A stretch of 64,000 bases of DNA from JANXSF01 sp043755435. Its GTDB lineage: Bacteria > Acidobacteriota > Terriglobia > Bryobacterales > Bryobacteraceae. The notes beneath the pieces were generated by a model, which ran no database searches, was not told the DNA's origin, and saw nothing but the letters and a program-made list of their open reading frames with translations. Numbering within the stretch: the first letter of the stretch is position 1; the number at the start of each line of letters is the position of its first letter. The translations under genes were made by a program, and so were the position numbers. The stretch spans positions 1 to 64,000 of the forward strand of contig JAYUSZ010000091.1 in assembly GCA_043755435.1 (NCBI GenBank), given 5' to 3'. This document shows positions 18,422 through 26,442 of the stretch, in pieces.

Positions 18422-19223
18422 CCATCAGCTTTCATTTTTCGCATTCCCAGCAAGCCTCGCGTTATGATGGTCTTTACCCTAACGAAGCGGAACAGCAAAA
18501 ACTCACTAAGCGGGATAAGCAACTGATTTGTGATCAGGCCATTCTGATCATGGAACAGTTCTATGCTCATCTGCCTTTCAAACGCGCCCGCTATGCCGCC
18601 GATTCTGCACAGCGATTACGCCTTCTTCGCAGCGACATTCCCAACCTTTCCGAACAACAGTTTCACGCTGAAATGATTCGGACCTTTACCGAACTCCGTG
18701 ACGTCCACACCCTTTATAGATTGCCAGAGCCCTTCAAAAGCGCCGTTGCCTTCCTTCCATTTTTTACGGAATCCTTTGAAACCCCGGAGGGCCGGCGCTA
18801 CGTGGTTACTGAAATTATGGAAGGTTTCAAACCTGATCCTTCCTTCGTGCCATTTGTAGAAATTGTTAGTTGGAGCGGCGTTCCAATCGAAAAGGCTGTA
18901 GACCAATTGGCGCGCAATATTCCCGGCGGCAACCTTGCTACCCGCGTGTTTCGCGGCAATATGCGGCTTACTGTCCGGACCTTAAATAACGTTCTTGCGC
19001 CACTCGAGGAATGTGCGTTCATTCACTACAAGCCTCGCGGCAGCGAAGAGGTTCGCATCATGCTGGTGCCCTGTCGTGGGTCACGGATTGACATCCGCTG
19101 TTTTGCTTAGTGGTCGAAGCATGGAAACAAATGCGGAATGCAAACAACTAACCGACTTGGCAAGAGTAAAGGATACACTCTGGGTTCAACGCCGGCTAAG
19201 CACCCCCGTCGCGGCTTCCGAAC
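18422..19223 (+). pseudogene. truncated, frameshifted copy of the S41 peptidase gene
   Basis: This stretch aligns base for base, by eye at roughly 90 percent, with 38795-39744, which covers the upstream region and 5' part of the intact S41 gene. The copy lacks the equivalent of about 38856-39006, including the start codon. Near 19071 it has lost 2 bases within the LVPWYVGHG codons, which breaks the frame. Homology stops after the codons for VAASE. Together with the intact gene it brackets about 19.6 kb of accessory DNA. It directly follows the VWFA gene, as the intact gene probably once did. Confidence 0.85.
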
Positions 19224-19358
19224 TGGCCAGTCCCCGTTTTTCGCGTTGCCGGGATATTGGCACGAAAAATACACGATTCAATTGTCAAAGATCTTACGAG
19301 CTGGACTAAACTGATTCTTATCGCGCCCGGTGTGCGCTCCCCCTTTTCGCCGGTCTAC

Positions 19359-20183
19359 TCACCATTTGAGTGACAGGGGTTGGGTATCGGGGCAAAACAC
19401 GTCGTCGAACCACTCCACGCAAAACAATCCGTCATTGGTTGAGACGAATTCGCAGAGAAATTCTTGGGCAAATTTGCGGGCACCGAGAGTGGCTTCTTCC
19501 GAAGCTAGTTGTTCGGGGGTGAAGCGCGGGCATTCGGTGGCGGGGACAACGACGCGACGCCAATCTTCGGCACCTTCGGTGAATTCGCGGTGGAAAAATC
19601 CTTCCGTATCTTTTGGAGTGGAGAGAAGCCAGATGGATCCATTTTTCTGGGTTAGCATGGGGCGCGCGGCGGTGTAGATTTCGTCCTTCACCATGGAAGC
19701 TTCATCAATGACGAGCATGGTGACACCGGAAAACCCGCGAATGCCGTCGGACGAATTTCCGGGGATGGCGACGATGCGGGAGCGGTTGGGCAGCACGATG
19801 GATTGCCTATTGATGGTATCGCCTTTGGTGATTAAACTTATGCGCGAGGCGAGGTCCTTGACCTTCTTGAGGAGTTCCGCACTTTGGCGGAGTGTGGGGC
19901 CGGCGACGATGCTGAGCGAATCGGGGTGATGAAGGGCATGGAACAGTAAGGCCACCGCAGCCATCCAACTTTTTCCCCATTGGCGAGTGCAATTGAGGAT
20001 GACGCGTTTGCTGGGGCCCGTGAGGAGTTCGCGCTGTTTATCTTCGAGCATCCAACCAAGAATTTTTTCGGCGAAGGCGGCCATGTTGGCGGCTACGACA
20101 TCGGTTGCGCCGAGTTTGTTGCGTGGACTGAAGGTTGGCGAGGTGGATTGTGTAACGCGGTTTGTGCCAGACACTATTTTCAT
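19359..20183 (-). CDS. terminase large-subunit-like ATPase, short
   Basis: The 274-residue product shows a terminase-type ATPase: adenine-binding and Walker A region ILNCTRQWGKSW (about residues 62-73), Walker B MLVIDEAS and the coupling motif LLSTPKDTEGFFHREF. Phage terminases pump DNA and normally carry a C-terminal RNase H-like nuclease. Here the protein ends soon after the ATPase with CVEWFDDVF, so the nuclease is absent or truncated. No capsid, portal or tail gene is nearby. The next gene on the strand (20354-21098) is an uncharacterised protein of a type I recall beside such ATPases in Acidobacteria. It could be a mobile cassette rather than a prophage. Confidence 0.75.
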   Translation of the reverse strand: MKIVSGTNRVTQSTSPTFSPRNKLGATDVVAANMAAFAEKILGWMLEDKQRELLTGPSKRVILNCTRQWGKSWMAAVALLFHALHHPDSLSIVAGPTLRQSAELLKKVKDLASRISLITKGDTINRQSIVLPNRSRIVAIPGNSSDGIRGFSGVTMLVIDEASMVKDEIYTAARPMLTQKNGSIWLLSTPKDTEGFFHREFTEGAEDWRRVVVPATECPRFTPEQLASEEATLGARKFAQEFLCEFVSTNDGLFCVEWFDDVFCPDTQPLSLKW

Positions 20184-20353
20184 GTCTGAAACTTAACATC
20201 CGCAGGAGCATTGACCGGCTTAGTTGAGGTTATGGTTTGACGCTAAGCAATTGTGGATATTGGGATCAAAAAAATTACGGTATGCTGTGAACCGAGATTT
20301 TGGGTATCCCTTTTGGAGACCAACTTTTGCTTGCCGATGGAGGGAGTCGATTG

Positions 20354-21098
20354 TTAGGTTGTGGCCACCGCAGTGAGAGGTTTTTCAGTAGAGCGCGGTT
20401 GAAAGATTGGTGGGAGCACGGCGTAAAGGAGGCTGTGGGGGTCGATTACATGGTTTTCGGCCGCTACATTTAGCTTCGTCTCAACGGGTATTTTATCGAC
20501 TGGCTGTGTGCCGGGTTCCTGGCCATCCATTGTTGTATTTTCAGTGGGTTGCATTTGAGGCTTGGGGTCTGATTGAGGATGCAGGTCGATTGGTCCAGGG
20601 GTGGTGGGTGGGAACAGTTCACGGTTGGTGAGGATTTCCTGGCGGAGTTGTTGATACAGAGACAGCAGGCGGCGGCCTTGACGGGCGATTTGGGATAGGG
20701 CGTCACTGTGGCTTTGGAGTCCGGCGACGGCGATGCCGTAGGCTCCGTGAGCATTGAGGCTGGTGAATTCCAGTTCGTTGCAGGTCATGCGTTGAATTTG
20801 GATATCGATGAGGCTGGCTTCGGCGGGAGCTTGGCGACGGAGACGCCAGAGGGTGGTGGCCATTTCTGTGACCAGGATATCTTCGATGAGGTTGGTGGGC
20901 TTCCAGGTTTCGAGGTGCACTTTGATGAGTTCCTCAAAATCGGCGAGTTCTTCACCGGGGAGGATGAGGAGTACGGGCGTAAGCGCCATGGGTGGCGGAG
21001 TTGAAGGCAGAACGGCGTTTGCCTTCGGGGGTTTTGGGGCCAGTGGATTTGAGGGCGTTGAGGCGGGAGGTTTCTTTGCGTTTGTCTTGTTTGTTCAT
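20354..21098 (-). pseudogene. conserved hypothetical (THG-LTP...LPGE type), frameshifted near the N-terminus
   Basis: From the ATG ending at 21098 the minus strand reads MNKQDKRKETSRLNALKSTG, then PKTPEGKRRSAFNSATHG. The rest (LTPVLLILPGEELADFEELI, ATTLWRLRRQ and a Pro-rich tail) is in another frame beginning at about 20989. In the family the two parts are continuous (ATHGLT...LPGE), so one extra G near 20986 separates them. The gene is either broken or carries a sequencing slip. Function is unknown. It lies upstream of the terminase-like gene on the same strand, with 170 bases between. Confidence 0.65.
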
Positions 21099-21612
21099 GG
21101 CGAGTACAGGATAGCAGACGAGTTGGTGGTGGTTATGGTTAAGTGCTTTAGAATCTTAGTAGAATGGCTCGTGACCGGGGACATACCAGTCCGCAAAATC
21201 GGCATATGAAAATGCCCATCGGCAACATCTTTTCAAAATTGGTAAATATCTGAAGGCTGACGGTTTTACAGTTTTGGGAAGTAACCGACCGGACATTCCC
21301 ACAGTATGGTTGCCTTCCGCCAAGTTGCGTTCCGTTTCGGCTAGCTAAATCACGTTGAACGAACTGCCTACTTCTAAGGATGGGCAATCATCCAGGTGTT
21401 AACGGCCCGAGGATTTCAGAATGACTACACTTGCAGCCTGGTGCTGTAGCTTCCTAGAACGAAGGACCTAGAAGGCTTGTTTCTGTTAACATGTTTCCAA
21501 GCCGTAGTTTGGACGAGAGGCACCTGTTCACATCCCGAATTGGCATAAGGCTGTTTCCGGCCAATTGAACATATAGCGCCTTATCCGGCTGCCTCACTGG
21601 TAACATTTGTCA
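21099..21612. other. 514-bp gene-poor stretch
   Basis: No full gene is seen. Plus-strand frames around 21200-21346 give a protein-like but start-less reading ending KADGFTVLGSNRPD to VSAS, possibly the tail of a lost gene. At 21538-21566 a 7-bp inverted repeat (AATTGGC/GCCAATT) lies upstream of the methylase cassette and could be a regulatory site. Confidence 0.4.
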
Positions 21613-21699
21613 ATGGACCCTCATTTCTTTGATACGCCTAAACGTGAAGCTTTCTTCAAACGTCATCCCGATTTCTACCCGGCGGTCAACAGACAATGA
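21613..21699 (+). CDS. possible 28-residue leader peptide coupled to the methylase gene
   Basis: An ATG at 21613 opens a 28-codon frame (MDPHFFDTPKREAFFKRHPD then FYPAVNRQ). Its TGA overlaps the methylase ATG in an ATGA arrangement at 21696-21699. The overlap and the charged/aromatic composition suggest translational coupling or the tail of a longer lost protein. There is no clear ribosome site. A chance frame cannot be excluded. Confidence 0.3.
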   Translation: MDPHFFDTPKREAFFKRHPDFYPAVNRQ

Positions 21700-23003
21700 G
21701 CAAGCTTGCCCTCGATAAGGCAATCGTGCTCAATCCTAAACGAGAGAGCAAAATGGCGCTAGGGCGAACCAACTGGTATCCCTATTATGCTGGGTTCTCT
21801 CATCGCTTTGCACAGACCCTCATCGAATCCCTCCAAATCCGCCGCGGTAGCCGGGTGATGGACCCTTGGAATGGAAGTGGGACGACAACGCTGTCGGCTA
21901 TACGGAGAGGTCATAACGCCTTTGGCTTTGACCTCAACCCTGTCATGGTCATCGCCGCCAAAGCGCAGATGCTTAGCTCTCTTTCAAAAGCCAGTCTGCC
22001 GCCGTTAACGGCTGAAATCATCAAAATTGCCCGAACATGCCCGACAGTAGACCTTTCTCGGGTTGACCCGTTATGCAGCTGGCTAACTCCATCGAGTGCT
22101 GCCGATCTTCGGCGAGTCGAGGCCGCAGTTCAATATCTGCTTGTCGAAAGTGACGCTCACGCGTTTCATGCCGATGCGCCGCAGCGAGCGATTTCGGATT
22201 TGGCTGCTTTTTTCTACGTCGCCCTGTTTAGAAGCACTCGCTCGCTGCTGAAAAAGTTCTTCGCCAGCAACCCTACTTGGGTAAAACGGCCATCCACTGA
22301 GCGAGAACGATCGAGACCATCTTTGGAAGCAATTCTCAATTCATTCACCACTGAAGCCAAAGGGATGCTTTCTACTTTGGACGGGGATGCCCTTCCCATT
22401 CGAAAGGGAAACGTTCATTTAGCGATTGCATCTTCGGATGACATTCCCCTTGAGGATGGCAGCATCGATTTCGTGCTTACTTCTCCGCCGTATTGCACGC
22501 GCATCGACTATGCAGTGGCCACTAGCCTCGAACTGGCGGTACTAGGATACGATGGTCCTCACGGTTTCGGCGCACTGAGAACCCGGATGCTAGGGACTTC
22601 GATGGTTCAAGCAACACTTCCCACTGCGCAGACGAGTTGGGGAACGGGATGCAACGCCTTTCTCAAGCAAGTTGCCAGTCACCGATCCAAAGCTTCGCAG
22701 GGATACTACTTGAAGAACCATTTACAGTATTTCAATGGTCTCTTTAACTCAGTCCGCGAAATAAGCAGGGTACTCAACCGCGGAGCTATGTGCGCCGTGG
22801 TTGTTCAGGATTCCTACTATAAGGAAATCCATAACGACCTTCCCAGCACCTTGCATCAGATGGCAGCTAGCTGCGATCTTGAGCTGTTTAAGCGTGTAGA
22901 CTTTCAACACCAAAACACGATGGCGGGCATTCATCCTGGGACTCGGCTGTACCGCAAACGCCCTAGTGCTACGGAAAGTGTTTTATTGTTGCAGAAGGTG
23001 TGA
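21696..23003 (+). CDS. DNA methyltransferase (SPPY type)
   Basis: The 435-residue protein has the SAM-binding motif VMDPWNGSGTTTLSA (about residues 54-68) followed by FGFDLNPVMV, and much later the catalytic motif TSPPYCTRIDY (Ser263-Tyr266). This is the I-then-IV order of amino-methyltransferases acting on adenine N6 or cytosine N4. A long insert separates the motifs and probably holds target recognition. It opens a tight cassette: the next gene starts 34 bases downstream and encodes a DUF262 protein, followed by a HEPN protein. The set fits a modification-dependent defence module. The target sequence is unknown. Confidence 0.88.
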   Translation: MSKLALDKAIVLNPKRESKMALGRTNWYPYYAGFSHRFAQTLIESLQIRRGSRVMDPWNGSGTTTLSAIRRGHNAFGFDLNPVMVIAAKAQMLSSLSKASLPPLTAEIIKIARTCPTVDLSRVDPLCSWLTPSSAADLRRVEAAVQYLLVESDAHAFHADAPQRAISDLAAFFYVALFRSTRSLLKKFFASNPTWVKRPSTERERSRPSLEAILNSFTTEAKGMLSTLDGDALPIRKGNVHLAIASSDDIPLEDGSIDFVLTSPPYCTRIDYAVATSLELAVLGYDGPHGFGALRTRMLGTSMVQATLPTAQTSWGTGCNAFLKQVASHRSKASQGYYLKNHLQYFNGLFNSVREISRVLNRGAMCAVVVQDSYYKEIHNDLPSTLHQMAASCDLELFKRVDFQHQNTMAGIHPGTRLYRKRPSATESVLLLQKV

Positions 23004-23037
23004 GGCAGAAGCGCGAAAAGGAAGCGAGAATCATATT

Positions 23038-24171
23038 ATGAAAGAGTCATTTGAACCAGACAGCCTCATTGAGTTTGGTGACGAGCCAGCCGGAGACCAG
23101 CCGGACCAAACACCGCTAGAGAAGAAGTACAGCCAACAGATGAGGCAGATCATCTCGCAAAAGATCGATCTTCCCATTTCGACTCTGCCAGAGATGATTA
23201 AGGACCAGATCAATCTCAACCCGGAATTTCAACGACGTGACCGGTGGGATGTGGAAAAGCAATCGCGCTTCATTGAGTCAATCATCATGAACGTTCCGAT
23301 TCCTCCAGTTTTCTTAGGCGAAGACCAGTACGGAAGTTACGTGGTGCTAGACGGTCGCCAGCGCTTGACTGCAATTGATGATTTTCTCAAAAACGCCTTC
23401 AAATTGAAAGCTCTGCAGGTGTGGGAAGACTTAAACGGGCAGAACTACCTTGAACTGCAAAAGAGAAAACTGGACCGAGCAATCACCAGACGCTTTGTTC
23501 CTGCTGTTGTGATCTTGAAGGAATCATCCCCCCAGGTGAAGTATGACGTGTTCGACCGACTCAATACCGGTGGGGTTATTGCTGAGCCTATGGAGATTCG
23601 GAACGCGGTGTTTCAGGGGCCTTTCAACAAAGTGATCAGAGACCTGGCGGAAAGTCCAGGGTTTCGACGGCTATGGGATATTCCATCCGATCAACAGGCA
23701 CTAGAACAGAACGCCCTCTATCGAAAGATGAACGATATCGAACTGGTGCTGCGCTTCTTCGCCCTCTGGCACTACGAGCGCATGGACATGAAGTTTAAGG
23801 ACTATTTGGGCGACTTCATGGATGCACGAAATAAGGAATACGTCGCTGATCCTTCACTGGCTGCCTCAGACAAGCTGAGTTTTGAACATGCGGTGACAAA
23901 CTGCTGGATGGTATTTGGCGACTCCGTGTTTCGCAAAGAGGCAAACGCCAAGAAATCTGCACCACTCGCAGACGCCGTCATGGTAGCTCTCTCAGACCAT
24001 TCTCCTGAGGTTGTCGGCCCGAAAGCGGCTTTAGTGCGTACAGCAATCCAGTCGTTACTCTCTCAAAATCAAGGCTTCCAAAAAGCGTTTGGCACCGGTA
24101 CGAACGGCAAAGGAGCCATTAGGACCCGGATAACACTCGCACGGGAAGTCGTCACCAAGGCGCTTCAGTAG
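23038..24171 (+). CDS. DUF262 domain protein (GmrS/ParB-like N-terminal domain)
   Basis: Starting at the ATG at 23038, the 377-residue protein shows the DUF262 fold: PISTLPEMIKDQI, NLNPEFQRRDRWDVEKQSRF, IESIIMNVPIPPVFLG and VVLDGRQRLTAIDDF. The DGRQR motif matches the ParB-like nucleotidase centre found in the GmrS half of the GmrSD modified-DNA restriction enzymes and in BREX/SspE relatives. There is no HNH (GmrD) domain, so nuclease action would have to come from the HEPN protein encoded 10 bases downstream. DUF262 next to an MAE_28990-type HEPN gene is a recurrent pairing, as I recall it. Confidence 0.88.
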   Translation: MKESFEPDSLIEFGDEPAGDQPDQTPLEKKYSQQMRQIISQKIDLPISTLPEMIKDQINLNPEFQRRDRWDVEKQSRFIESIIMNVPIPPVFLGEDQYGSYVVLDGRQRLTAIDDFLKNAFKLKALQVWEDLNGQNYLELQKRKLDRAITRRFVPAVVILKESSPQVKYDVFDRLNTGGVIAEPMEIRNAVFQGPFNKVIRDLAESPGFRRLWDIPSDQQALEQNALYRKMNDIELVLRFFALWHYERMDMKFKDYLGDFMDARNKEYVADPSLAASDKLSFEHAVTNCWMVFGDSVFRKEANAKKSAPLADAVMVALSDHSPEVVGPKAALVRTAIQSLLSQNQGFQKAFGTGTNGKGAIRTRITLAREVVTKALQ

Positions 24172-24181
24172 CCTTCACTAT

Positions 24182-24928
24182 ATGCAAAGGGCACTAAACA
24201 ACCTGAAAACATCACTCACGCGCGTGAGAGACATTGCGGCGGACATCGATTCGAATGTTCAGGCTGCTTTGGCAACTACTGCGGTGCAAGCGCGCCATGA
24301 AACGACTCTGTACGCATCCACAGTAATTCTTAGTGGATATCTTGAATCGTTTCTGCGCGAGGTAGCTGAGGAGATGGTCGCGGAAATCTGTAACAAGGCC
24401 ATTCCGTTTAACGATTTGCCTTCAAAGATTAGAGTGGCTCACTATTGGGATGGTAGCAGGCGGCTCACTGAAGTTGCACGTAAGGAACGAAAAGAGAATC
24501 CGCTCTTGCTCACGAAGGCCTCAGACGTGGCAAGAAGACTCGCCTCTGTGGCGTCGAATCAGGCACCCTACGAAATTCTTTGGGAGGCATTTGCTGACAC
24601 CCAAGCCAATCCTGGCTCGAAGGAAATAGGCGAATTCTTAGGTCGTTTTGATGTTGATAAACCCATCCCGACGTTAGCGGCCGCCATGACCTGGAGCGAG
24701 AACACGGTAGTGCTTCGCCTAGGAAGCTTCATTCAGGTTAGAAACGAGTGCGCGCATACTGGAGCTTCAACGATTAACCTGACAACGACCGACGTTACTG
24801 GCTATTGTGACCTGATTGATGAGGTCGCGACAGGAGTTGTGAATACGCTGCGAGCAACGCTGACTAAACCGCCTTATGTTACAGTGCCAGTTTCCGGTGC
24901 AGCGCAAGTTCAGCAGCCAACATCTTGA
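24182..24928 (+). CDS. HEPN nuclease-like protein (MAE_28990/MAE_18760 type)
   Basis: The 248-residue helical protein has the HEPN catalytic pattern R-x4-H in VRNECAHTG (Arg187, His192), with Asn and Glu following the Arg. Upstream helices (STVILSGYLESFLREVAEEMV) fit the family scaffold. HEPN proteins are mostly RNases used in toxin-antitoxin and abortive defence. It starts 10 bases after the DUF262 stop and closes the cassette. No antitoxin of HEPN/MNT type is present; control may come from the DUF262 protein or from modification state. This regulatory idea is inference. Confidence 0.8.
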   Translation: MQRALNNLKTSLTRVRDIAADIDSNVQAALATTAVQARHETTLYASTVILSGYLESFLREVAEEMVAEICNKAIPFNDLPSKIRVAHYWDGSRRLTEVARKERKENPLLLTKASDVARRLASVASNQAPYEILWEAFADTQANPGSKEIGEFLGRFDVDKPIPTLAAAMTWSENTVVLRLGSFIQVRNECAHTGASTINLTTTDVTGYCDLIDEVATGVVNTLRATLTKPPYVTVPVSGAAQVQQPTS

Positions 24929-24988
24929 CGATCCCAGTGCAGCCCGGAAGTCTGCAAATACAAATTATCTGGCGTAAGCCTTTGCACG

Positions 24989-25201
24989 CTATTTGACGCA
25001 AGCCCTGGCCGGTAGCCGTGACACTGCGGCCCGGTGGATTTTGAATAGTCGAGCGGCGTCAGCCGCAATCTTGTAGCCTTTTGGCTTTAGCGAACCTTCG
25101 TTGGAAAGTTGTTCCCAACCTCTTGCTGTGGTCGTCACGGTATGGGCGCGAAGTACGCGGGAAACGCCTTGAGGCGCTCCGTGATCAAAGAGGATGAGCA
25201 T
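24989..25201 (-). pseudogene. DUF5615 (PIN-like) toxin N-terminus fused to a recombinase C-terminal helix-turn-helix
   Basis: The first 37 residues (MLILFDHGAPQGVSRVLRAH, then GWEQLSNEG) match DUF5615 PIN-like toxins, which pair with DUF433. The last 30 residues (IAADAARLFKIHRAAVSRL) instead match the C-terminal helix-turn-helix of serine recombinases. The toxin core carrying the remaining acidic residues is missing, so the toxin should be dead. The junction lies near 25090. It overlaps the DUF433 gene by 17 bases, the normal layout for an intact pair. Confidence 0.65.
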
Positions 25202-25445
25202 CGACCAGGTCAGAGGTTTGATGCGGTACCGGGGTCTTCAGGCTCTGGGCCACGAATTCGAGGACGGCAGAAATCTGTTCGCGGGTCACATCGAATTGTT
25301 CCATCACTTCTTCGACGCTCAGATCTTCGAGGTTTTCAATAACGGTGGCGACGGGCAACCGCGTATCGCGAAACACCCAAGCGCCGCTGACTTTGCCAGG
25401 GACGCTCTCCACGGCGGGGCATTGTGACCAATCTAGATTTGCCAT
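25185..25445 (-). CDS. DUF433 antitoxin
   Basis: This 86-residue DUF433 protein shows the family pattern WSQCPAVESVPGKVSGAWVF, RDTRLPVATVIENLEDLSVE and EVMEQFDVTREQISAVLEF. DUF433 proteins are DNA-binding antitoxins paired with DUF5615 PIN-like toxins. It is full length while its partner is a truncated chimera, so it may be an orphan antitoxin. The start ATG is preceded on the minus strand by GGAAGAAGGTAAGCAAC. Confidence 0.85.
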   Translation of the reverse strand: MANLDWSQCPAVESVPGKVSGAWVFRDTRLPVATVIENLEDLSVEEVMEQFDVTREQISAVLEFVAQSLKTPVPHQTSDLVDAHPL

Positions 25446-25785
25446 GTTGCTTACCTTCTTCCATCGTAGCCTTTATCAGCATGGTTTGCCGGGGGCTTGC
25501 CTTGGCATTGTTGCTTCGTTGATGGAATGGATTGTTTATTGGGGCTGGGTTACATTCTAGAACTGCTTCACTGGTAGCGGTCTCAGTTATTGTGCGATTA
25601 GTCTGGGCCAGCCCGCGCAGGGACGAACATGCTCTGCTCGACTGACTCTTTGGGGCAGAGACCTCGGCCAGCGATATCAGCTTTAGATATACGCTATCTT
25701 GTAAACTGTAGGACTATCCGGCGTGCAAGGAGAATCTTTGCCAGACCACCACAAACTGTTGGTCGGGATAGCTTAACCATCATCA
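25446..25785. other. 340-bp upstream region of the restriction-modification operon
   Basis: No gene is supported here. The stretch should hold the promoter of the plus-strand operon beginning at 25786. AT-richer sequence around 25680-25710 (TTTAGATATACGCTATC) is the only plausible promoter-like segment. I do not see a convincing control-protein binding repeat. Confidence 0.35.
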
Positions 25786-26442
25786 ATGAATCTCATCAGA
25801 TCCAAGAGGCGCGTTGCAGACCATGGAGAGGTATTCACGCCTCTGTGGCTGGTCGAAAAAATGCTTAACCTGGTTAAGGGTGAAAGCGAGCGCATCGACT
25901 CTCGTTTCCTTGAGCCTGCGTGCGGAAGCGGGAACTTCCTTATTCCTGTCCTTCAGCGCAAGCTCGCCGCTGTAGAGGCCAAGTTCGGTAAGTCTGACTT
26001 TGAAAAGCGGCATTACGCCCTGTTGGCGGTGATGTGCACGTACGGAATTGAACTCTTGGCAGATAATATCGCTGAGTGTCGCTCGAATATGCTTGAGGTG
26101 CTTGCTGACTACCTGAACCTGCAAGAAAACGATGAGGTCTATCTGGCCGCTTCCTATGTCCTGTCACAGAATATCGTGCATTGTGACGCTCTGACAATGC
26201 GTATGCATGACGGACAGCCTCTTACCTTTGCGGAGTGGGGCTACTTAGGCAAGGGCAAGTTCCAACGGCGAGACTTCCGCTTTGATGCCCTTACGGAAAT
26301 GTCTGCTTACAGCCAGGAAGGCACCCTCTTTGCCCATCTCGGCAAGCATGAAGTTTTCGCACCACTTAAGACATACCAGCCGATAACTATGCGAGAGCTT
26401 GCTTGCTCGCTATTGGATGATGGCTTGAAGGAGGCCATGTGA
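25786..26442 (+). CDS. N6-adenine methylase-like protein without NPPY motif
   Basis: The 218-residue product has VFTPLWLVEKMLNLV and the SAM-binding motif FLEPACGSGNFLIPVL (residues 45-60), then GIELLADNIAECRSNML. The site where an NPPY motif is expected reads WGYLGKGKFQRRDFRFDAL, so the catalytic loop is not visible. In this layout it may form a heterodimer with the larger methylase encoded next, providing a SAM-binding or regulatory half. The stop overlaps the next ATG by 4 bases (ATGTGA), indicating coupling. Confidence 0.85.
   Translation: MNLIRSKRRVADHGEVFTPLWLVEKMLNLVKGESERIDSRFLEPACGSGNFLIPVLQRKLAAVEAKFGKSDFEKRHYALLAVMCTYGIELLADNIAECRSNMLEVLADYLNLQENDEVYLAASYVLSQNIVHCDALTMRMHDGQPLTFAEWGYLGKGKFQRRDFRFDALTEMSAYSQEGTLFAHLGKHEVFAPLKTYQPITMRELACSLLDDGLKEAM

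Noticed and set aside
19359..21098. Prophage
   Set aside because: Only a terminase-like ATPase is present, without portal, capsid, tail, lysis or integrase genes.
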